DNA from: Pseudomonas paralactis
GTDB taxonomy: Bacteria; Pseudomonadota; Gammaproteobacteria; Pseudomonadales; Pseudomonadaceae
DNA length: 64,000 bases
Direction: 5' to 3'
NCBI RefSeq assembly: GCF_001439735.1
Contig: NZ_JYLN01000002.1
Span: 434,001 to 498,000, forward strand
Within the stretch, counting starts at the first letter, position 1, and each line of letters begins with the position of its first letter. The notes under the pieces were generated by a model. That model had not been told where the DNA came from. It saw only the letters and a program-made list of their open reading frames with translations, and ran no database searches. A program made the translations under genes and the position numbers. Below are positions 58,400-64,000 of the stretch, piece after piece.

Positions 58400-58525
58400 C
58401 AGAAAACCACAGGCGTCGCCAAGACCGCCGCCTGGATAACGAAGTGACGGCTTATCGACCGTCACCAGAACGCCCAAAGCCCCGAACCCAATGAGGGCTG
58501 TGCGTTCACTAAACGAGTACCTTGC

Positions 58526-60952
58526 GTGAAAACAGTATTGAGTTACCGTGACGGCGAAGCCGTGCCCATTCGCCCAGCCTTGCCGCTGGTGTTGCTGCTG
58601 TATGCGCTTATGCCGGACAACGCGTGGGCCGACGACAGCAGCCCCGCAGGCTTCGACGCCCAGACCTTGCATCAGCGCGGCATCGATCCACAGTTGGCCA
58701 GCCTGCTGCTGGCAACACCGCGCTTTGCCGCCGGCCGTCATAGCGTCAACCTGCGGGTCAATGGCCTGCGCCGGGGACGCCTGGAGGTCAGTTTCGATCC
58801 ACAGGGCAACCCCTGCCTGGACCGTGCGTTGCTGGACGCCGCCAACCTGGTGATACCCGCTGAACCCGTGGGTTGTCAGGATTTTCTCGTGCGGTATCCG
58901 CAAAGCCTGGTGGAACCGGACCCGTCGACACTGACGTTGGCACTGGTCGTGCCCACCGAAGCACTGCGCCCCGTGCAACAGGATATCTCGGGCTACCAGA
59001 CCGGCGGGTTTGCCGGGATGCTCAACTACGACCTGAGCGGGTTCTACAACCGCTTCGGCGAAGACGCCAGCCGGTTTGGCTCAGCCAATACCGAAGTCGG
59101 CTTCAACGCCGGCGACTGGATCGTGCGCAGCCGCCAGGTGCAGACCTGGCAGGATGGCTTATCGCGCAGCACCCACTTGGAGGCCTATGCGCAACGGACC
59201 TTCGCCAGCCATCAGGCAGTGCTGCAGGCCGGGCAGATCAACCTCTATAACCCGGTGTTGTCTGGCGCACAGATCACCGGCGTCCAGGTGCTGACCGAGC
59301 ACGCCCTTCAGGAGCAAGGCCAGAGCGCACAAATCCAGGGGATCGCCAACAGCCCGGCACAGGTAGAAGTGCGCCAGAACGGCGCGCTGATTCACTCCAC
59401 CGTGGTGCCTGCCGGGCCGTTTGTGCTGAACGATGTACGTCGCCTGAATACGCGCTCGGATGTCGAAGTCACGGTCAAGGAAAGTGTCGGCGGGGAACGA
59501 CGTTTCACTGTACCCGCCGCCATGCTCGGTCTCGGCCTGCCTGCGCCCGGGTATTCGGTCGCAGCGGGGCGCGTACGTAACGTCGGCGGGGCCGAAGCAG
59601 AGGCGCCGTGGGTGGTCAGCGCCGGTTGGACCGGGAACTTGCATCCGCAACTGACCCTGGGCAGTGGCGTGCTGGCGACCGGCGAGTATCGCTCGGCGGG
59701 CGCTAGCTTGGGCTGGCTGCCGTGGCTGGACAGTCAGATACAGGTGTCTACCCAATTGTCCAACACCCAGTCGTGGGAAAAAGTCTCGGGCGTGCAGACC
59801 GATCTTTCCTGGTCACAGCGCCTGAGCGAGCGATGGTCGTTCAGCGCCGCCAATTCCTGGCGCAGCAGCGGCTACCGCGAACTGGAGGAAAGCACCTACG
59901 AGCGCGACGGCAGTCAGCGCAACTCACGCTATCGCGACCAGCAAAGTATCAACCTGGGGTGGTCACATCCGCAGTTGGGCGCATTCAGCGCCGGCGTTTC
60001 ACGTTCGAGCACCTTCGAGGGCAACAGCAGCAGCCGCGCGCTCGCAGCGTGGGGCACGAGCATTGGCGCAGTCTCGTTATCGGCCAGTGCCGAGTGGCAG
60101 ATGGGCGGACGCCAGCAACAGGACAACGCGGTCTACCTCACTGTCAGCGTGCCGTTGGGCGAAAGCCGCCGGCTGCGCAGTTGGGTGCGCAACTCCGGCG
60201 GCCAAAACCGTACCGGTCTGGGCCTGACCGAACAGCTTGACGACCAACTGAGCTACCGCGTCAGCGCCGAACACGACAGCAGTGACCATGAAGTGGAAAC
60301 CAGCGTGGGCATTTCGGCATTGCCACGCTATACCCAACTCGACTTGAGCTACAGCCGCTCCGATGCCGAGCGTTCGAGCTACCAGGGCGGCGCCCGCGGC
60401 GGTGTGGTCGTGCATGGCGACGGTATGACATTTACCCCCTACCCGGTGCGCGACACCTTCGCTCTGGTTTCCGTCGGCGACATGAGCGGCATCAAACTCA
60501 GCACCCCCAGTGGCCCGGTATGGACCGACTGGCAAGGCCAGGCCGTGGTGTCGCAGGTGGCCGCCTACGGGCGCAGCCCAGTGGAAGTGCAGACCCGCTC
60601 TCTACCGCGCAACGCCGACATCAACAATGGCCTGGCGGTGATCTCGGCCGGGCGTGGCGCTGTCGATCGGGTCGAGTTCGGCGTGGGCCTGACCCGCCGC
60701 ATGCTGCTCACCGTCAGCGACGATCAGGGAAATCCCATGCCGGTGGGAGCCTCCGTTACGACGACCACAGGTGAGTTCATCACCTTGGTGCAGGACGCCA
60801 GCCAGGTGTTCCTGCCCAATGTGCTGGACCAAGGAGCGCTGTGGATCACCACCTCGCAAGGCGAACGCTGTGAATTGCGCTACCAACTGCCGGCAAAAGC
60901 CGACCCCACGGTGTATTTCGAAACCGCACCTGCTCGTTGCCACACACCTTGA
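58526..60952 (+). CDS. Outer-membrane usher (FimD/PapC family)
   Basis: An 808-residue usher that assembles and secretes the pilus. It has a signal peptide ending NAWA, an N-terminal chaperone-binding domain (about residues 45-140), a 24-strand barrel with the plug insertion (GIANSPAQVEVRQNGALIHS, and AGPFVLNDVRRLNTRSDVEV), and C-terminal domains with QVFLPNVLDQGALWIT. The start is GTG, 126 bases after the chaperone, a larger gap than elsewhere in the locus. The length is normal. Confidence 0.93.
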   Translation: MKTVLSYRDGEAVPIRPALPLVLLLYALMPDNAWADDSSPAGFDAQTLHQRGIDPQLASLLLATPRFAAGRHSVNLRVNGLRRGRLEVSFDPQGNPCLDRALLDAANLVIPAEPVGCQDFLVRYPQSLVEPDPSTLTLALVVPTEALRPVQQDISGYQTGGFAGMLNYDLSGFYNRFGEDASRFGSANTEVGFNAGDWIVRSRQVQTWQDGLSRSTHLEAYAQRTFASHQAVLQAGQINLYNPVLSGAQITGVQVLTEHALQEQGQSAQIQGIANSPAQVEVRQNGALIHSTVVPAGPFVLNDVRRLNTRSDVEVTVKESVGGERRFTVPAAMLGLGLPAPGYSVAAGRVRNVGGAEAEAPWVVSAGWTGNLHPQLTLGSGVLATGEYRSAGASLGWLPWLDSQIQVSTQLSNTQSWEKVSGVQTDLSWSQRLSERWSFSAANSWRSSGYRELEESTYERDGSQRNSRYRDQQSINLGWSHPQLGAFSAGVSRSSTFEGNSSSRALAAWGTSIGAVSLSASAEWQMGGRQQQDNAVYLTVSVPLGESRRLRSWVRNSGGQNRTGLGLTEQLDDQLSYRVSAEHDSSDHEVETSVGISALPRYTQLDLSYSRSDAERSSYQGGARGGVVVHGDGMTFTPYPVRDTFALVSVGDMSGIKLSTPSGPVWTDWQGQAVVSQVAAYGRSPVEVQTRSLPRNADINNGLAVISAGRGAVDRVEFGVGLTRRMLLTVSDDQGNPMPVGASVTTTTGEFITLVQDASQVFLPNVLDQGALWITTSQGERCELRYQLPAKADPTVYFETAPARCHTP

Positions 60953-60963
60953 GGACTACTGCC

Positions 60964-62103
60964 ATGCACCCTGCAACCTGTTTGCGCCACCTGAGTCTGG
61001 GGTTATTGCTCGCGTTTGCCGGCACCGCTCAAGCCTTTGAGGAATGCCAAATCAACCTCAGCGAACCGCTGGTGGATTTGGGCTTGATGAGTCGCCTGGC
61101 GCAAAGCGACAGTGCGCCGCAACGCCTGCTCGGCGAGCGCCGTTTGAGCCTGACGTTCACCTGCCCCCAGGCCCAGGACCTGAGCCTGTTTTATCGCGGC
61201 ACCGCCGCCTCCGCGCAACGCCTGCAATTCACTCCCAACGGCAGCTACGCCATCGAGGTCGGCAACGCCGTACTCGACGGTCGGGCGGTGGAACTGGGCT
61301 TGTTGCCCGGCGCAGGCCAGGCGCCGGTGAGCAGCGCCAGCGTGCTGGAATGGCGGCCCGACCATGGCATCGCGCCGCTGCAACAGGGCACGGTATTGCA
61401 GGGCAAAACCCTGGCGTTGCAGTTGACGCTGCGCGCCTGGGCCGACCCGGCCGCCACCCAGGTACGCGACGCCACCACCTGGGAAGTCAGCGGGATGATG
61501 TACCACAGCGCAAGCGGGCGTTACCGCGAGCTCACGTTGCGCGCCCACTTCGCGCCGACCGCCTGCCAACCGACACTGTCGGACCAGGGCGTCGTGGACT
61601 ACGGCACGCTGTACGCCAAGGATCTGAGTGCCACCCACGAAACACCGCTACCCACGCGCACCGTGCGCCTGAGCGTGACCTGCGATGCTCCGGCCCGCTT
61701 CGGCCTGCGCATGAAAGACAACCGCGATGGCTCGGCTACCGGCGGCACCGATGAAACGGCCTATGGCCTGGACCTGGACGCCAGCAACAACAAAATCGGA
61801 CGCTTCTACCTGACGATCGACCCTGCGGAATTCAGCGCCGACAGCTTGTCCACGCTGTATCGCACCGACTCCACCAGCAATGGCGCAGCCTGGAGCAGTT
61901 CCACTGCGCGGCAGATCCCCATGGCTGCCAACAGCCTCATGGGCTTTACCGACAAGACCGGCGTGACTACGGGCCCGCTCGCCATACAGGTCCTGACCGG
62001 CACGATGCGCGTCAAGACGTACCTGGCCCCCATCCAATCGCTGGATCTGCGCGACGTCGTGCGTATCAATGGGTCCGGCACCCTCGAAATCATTTACTTG
62101 TAG
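60964..62103 (+). CDS. Two-domain DUF1120 protein, probable tip adhesin
   Basis: A 379-residue exported protein with signal peptide ending TAQA. The N-terminal domain (about residues 22-190) has its own Cys pair (FEECQINLSEPLVDLG and LTFTCPQAQ) and no family I can name. The C-terminal domain (about residues 193-379) is DUF1120: FAPTACQPTLSDQGVVDYGT, VTCDAPARFGLRMKDNRDG, end RINGSGTLEIIYL. Extra N-terminal domain plus pilin domain is the plan of chaperone-usher tip adhesins. It starts 11 bases after the usher stop. Confidence 0.87.
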   Translation: MHPATCLRHLSLGLLLAFAGTAQAFEECQINLSEPLVDLGLMSRLAQSDSAPQRLLGERRLSLTFTCPQAQDLSLFYRGTAASAQRLQFTPNGSYAIEVGNAVLDGRAVELGLLPGAGQAPVSSASVLEWRPDHGIAPLQQGTVLQGKTLALQLTLRAWADPAATQVRDATTWEVSGMMYHSASGRYRELTLRAHFAPTACQPTLSDQGVVDYGTLYAKDLSATHETPLPTRTVRLSVTCDAPARFGLRMKDNRDGSATGGTDETAYGLDLDASNNKIGRFYLTIDPAEFSADSLSTLYRTDSTSNGAAWSSSTARQIPMAANSLMGFTDKTGVTTGPLAIQVLTGTMRVKTYLAPIQSLDLRDVVRINGSGTLEIIYL

Positions 62104-62114
62104 GAGTGCGTACC

Positions 62115-62759
62115 ATGAAAATTCCTGCCCTTTGCAGCCTGCTGTTATTGACCAGCACTCAGGCGGCGCTGGCGGCCTCGACGGTGGACCTCAGCGTCCA
62201 GGGGTTGGTCACGCCCGCCGCGTGCCTGCCGCAACTGTCAAACGGCGGCCTGATTGACTACGGCAAAATATCTCAACAAGACTTGAACCTGGAAACCCGC
62301 ACCCGTCTTCCCGCCAAGACCCTGTTCTTCGGCATGGCGTGTACCGGCCCGGTACGTTATGCCCTGCGCATGCAAGACAACCGCAGCGACTCGACCCTGG
62401 TCGAAAGCGAGATTTACTACGGGCTGGGATTCGACAGCAACGGCACGCCCCTGGGCGTCTACTCCATGACCTTCGATCCTCGGCAGACCCAGGCCAGCAA
62501 CAACGGGCAACTCTACGGCACCGAATCCACCACCGGGGGCCTGGCATGGCGCACGTCCAACCTCAACCCCATCGACATCGGTTCCCGCAGCTACCTGGGC
62601 TTTACGTCGATCGAGGGCAGCGTCAGCGGCCCCACCGCCATTGGCATAATAGGCAGCCACGTCACGGTGCAGACCGTGATCAATGCTCGCAAGAATCTGG
62701 ACTTGAGCACGCAAACCCCGATTGACGGCTCGGCCACCCTGGAGGTGGTTTATCTCTAG
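62115..62759 (+). CDS. DUF1120 pilin-like subunit 5
   Basis: A 214-residue exported protein with signal peptide ending AALA. VDLSVQGLVTPAACLPQLSN and IDYGKISQQDLNLETRTRLP mark the DUF1120 start, Cys pair AAC and MACTGP, YYGLG, end TPIDGSATLEVVYL. It is placed after the adhesin, away from subunits 1-4. Its stop TAG overlaps the TAG of the convergent transporter within the shared palindrome CTAG. Confidence 0.88.
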   Translation: MKIPALCSLLLLTSTQAALAASTVDLSVQGLVTPAACLPQLSNGGLIDYGKISQQDLNLETRTRLPAKTLFFGMACTGPVRYALRMQDNRSDSTLVESEIYYGLGFDSNGTPLGVYSMTFDPRQTQASNNGQLYGTESTTGGLAWRTSNLNPIDIGSRSYLGFTSIEGSVSGPTAIGIIGSHVTVQTVINARKNLDLSTQTPIDGSATLEVVYL

Positions 62760-64000
62760 ACCCTCTCGCAGGTGACGCACACGTAGCGCGCACGTCCGGC
62801 GCCCAGGCCCGCCACGATGGCGCCGAGGCCGATCACTGCGAAGATCCAGCCGATGGCCGTCCAGCCGCCGGTCCAGTCATGCACCACGCCCACAGCGAAA
62901 GGGCCAAGGGACGCCAGGGTATAACCGACCCCCTGGGCCATGCTCGACAGGTTGGCGGCTACGTGAGCGTCACGCGAGCGCAGCACAATCAAGGTCAGCG
63001 CCAGGCTGAAAGTACCGCCCTGCCCCAGGCCGAGCAGAATCGCCCAACCCCACAAACCGTCCAGCGGCGCATACAGGCAACCGAACAGGCCGCAGAGGGT
63101 CAGCAGCATCACCACCACAATCGCCAGGCGCTGGTCCTTGCCACGGGTGGCCAGCCATGGCGCGGCCAGGGAACTGAACAATTGCACAATGATCGAGCCG
63201 GACAACGCCAGTCCCGCCTCCGTGGCACTCAGGCCACGGCCGATCAGAATCGACGGCAACCAGCCGAATACGATGTAGGCCAGGGATGATTGCAGGCCCA
63301 TGTATAAGGTCACTTGCCAGGCCAGCGGGTCACGCAGTAGCCCCTTCACGCGGTAGGCGACGCGATGGGCGCCGTGCTTCTGCCCGACTTGCGGCAACCA
63401 GAACAACGCCGCCAACAGCGCTGGCAGAATCCAGAACCCCAGGCCAAGGGGCCAACTGTCGCCGAAGTAATGACTCAAGGGTACCGTGGCCCCTGCCGCC
63501 AATGCGGCGCCCAGGCACAGGGCCATGGTGTAGACGCCGGTCATGGCGCCCGCACGTGCGGCGAAGTCGCGCTTGACGATACCCGGCAGCAATACGCCGA
63601 TGATGCCAATGCTGGCGCCGGCAATCAGGCTGCCGGCAAACAGGCCCACTTCCCCGAATGAACTGCGCAGGATGATCCCGCCAGCCAGCGTCAGCAAGAC
63701 GCCGAACACCACCCGCTCAGCCCCAAAGCGTCGGGCCAGGATCGGCGCAGTGGGCGCGAACAGGCCCAGGCACAACACCGGCAGGGTAGTCAGTAAACCG
63801 GCTTGCGCGGCCGACAGGCCCAGGCTGCTGGAGACATCAGCCAACAGCGGCGACAGGCTCGACAAGGCCGGGCGCAAGTTGAGCGCCACCAGGATCAGGC
63901 CCAGCAGCAGCAACCAGGGCCGGCTCACCAGCGGGTGGCTATCTTGCACCACGTCGTCATCGGCCTCGGCGTCAATCAACAACTCTTCAAGTTCGGGTGT
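62756..64000 (-). CDS. MFS transporter, CynX/NimT type (start outside window)
   Basis: Permease of the CynX/NimT family with 12 hydrophobic segments: LLLLGLILVALNLRPALSSL in helix one and PTAPILARRFGAERVVFG in the first loop. These carriers act on cyanate, nitroimidazole or unknown small solutes. The reading frame stays open from a possible TTG at 63982 to the right edge (residues TPELEELLIDAEADDD), so the true start is probably beyond 64000. It is convergent with the pilus locus. Confidence 0.88.
   Translation of the reverse strand, partial: TPELEELLIDAEADDDVVQDSHPLVSRPWLLLLGLILVALNLRPALSSLSPLLADVSSSLGLSAAQAGLLTTLPVLCLGLFAPTAPILARRFGAERVVFGVLLTLAGGIILRSSFGEVGLFAGSLIAGASIGIIGVLLPGIVKRDFAARAGAMTGVYTMALCLGAALAAGATVPLSHYFGDSWPLGLGFWILPALLAALFWLPQVGQKHGAHRVAYRVKGLLRDPLAWQVTLYMGLQSSLAYIVFGWLPSILIGRGLSATEAGLALSGSIIVQLFSSLAAPWLATRGKDQRLAIVVVMLLTLCGLFGCLYAPLDGLWGWAILLGLGQGGTFSLALTLIVLRSRDAHVAANLSSMAQGVGYTLASLGPFAVGVVHDWTGGWTAIGWIFAVIGLGAIVAGLGAGRARYVCVTCERV

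Overview
The window is chromosomal DNA of a fluorescent Pseudomonas, most likely of the P. fluorescens group. The evidence is high GC, core gene blocks in Pseudomonas order (lepA-lepB-rnc-era-recO-pdxJ; lptG-lptF/pepA-holC-valS), genus-typical small proteins (DUF3509, DUF6124), and about fifteen REP doublets (REPINs) of the families seen in this group. No rRNA, tRNA, CRISPR array, insertion sequence or prophage was found.

Layout. 1-1773: tadA (cut by the window edge) and a Tat-exported multicopper oxidase of CumA type. 1998-8022: leftward housekeeping block pdxJ, recO, era, rnc, lepB, lepA. 8280-10470: LPS-export permeases lptG and lptF. 10755-19725: rightward pepA, holC, a small conserved gene, valS and rlmF, then leftward HU and rightward yejK with an anchored glutaredoxin. 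19862-30147: iron uptake. A leftward set (DUF3649, PepSY reductase-like protein, DUF3325, ECF sigma, FecR-like anti-sigma, TonB receptor) stands back to back with a rightward fecI-fecR-fecA set, with one Fur-box-like site in front of each. 30269-41798: LysR with a DHA2 pump, an HPF/RaiA-type protein, a LysR/serine deaminase/serine transporter locus, small genes (DUF3509, psiE, an antitoxin without a toxin, DUF6124), LexA-controlled yebG, a leucine dehydrogenase-like enzyme and a SirB1-family protein. 41907-47644: homogentisate catabolism (transporter, maiA, fahA, hmgA) with a divergent IclR regulator. 47646-52584: PBP4, a third TonB receptor with a signalling domain, a GIY-YIG protein and an NTF2-like protein.

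52993-62759 is the most distinctive part. An RcsB-like response regulator and a free-standing receiver-HPt protein stand next to a chaperone-usher locus. Its six DUF1120-family secreted proteins surround one periplasmic chaperone and one outer-membrane usher. Five are single-domain subunits. The sixth has an extra N-terminal domain and looks like a tip adhesin. I read this as a phosphorelay-linked surface pilus built from DUF1120 pilins. The last gene (62756-64000) is a CynX/NimT-type MFS transporter whose start lies outside the window.

REPINs sit almost only at gene ends. They are absent from 49263 to the right end, which includes the whole pilus locus. One REPIN is inserted inside another (43313-43516), and one supplies the stop codon of a gene (41812-41911).
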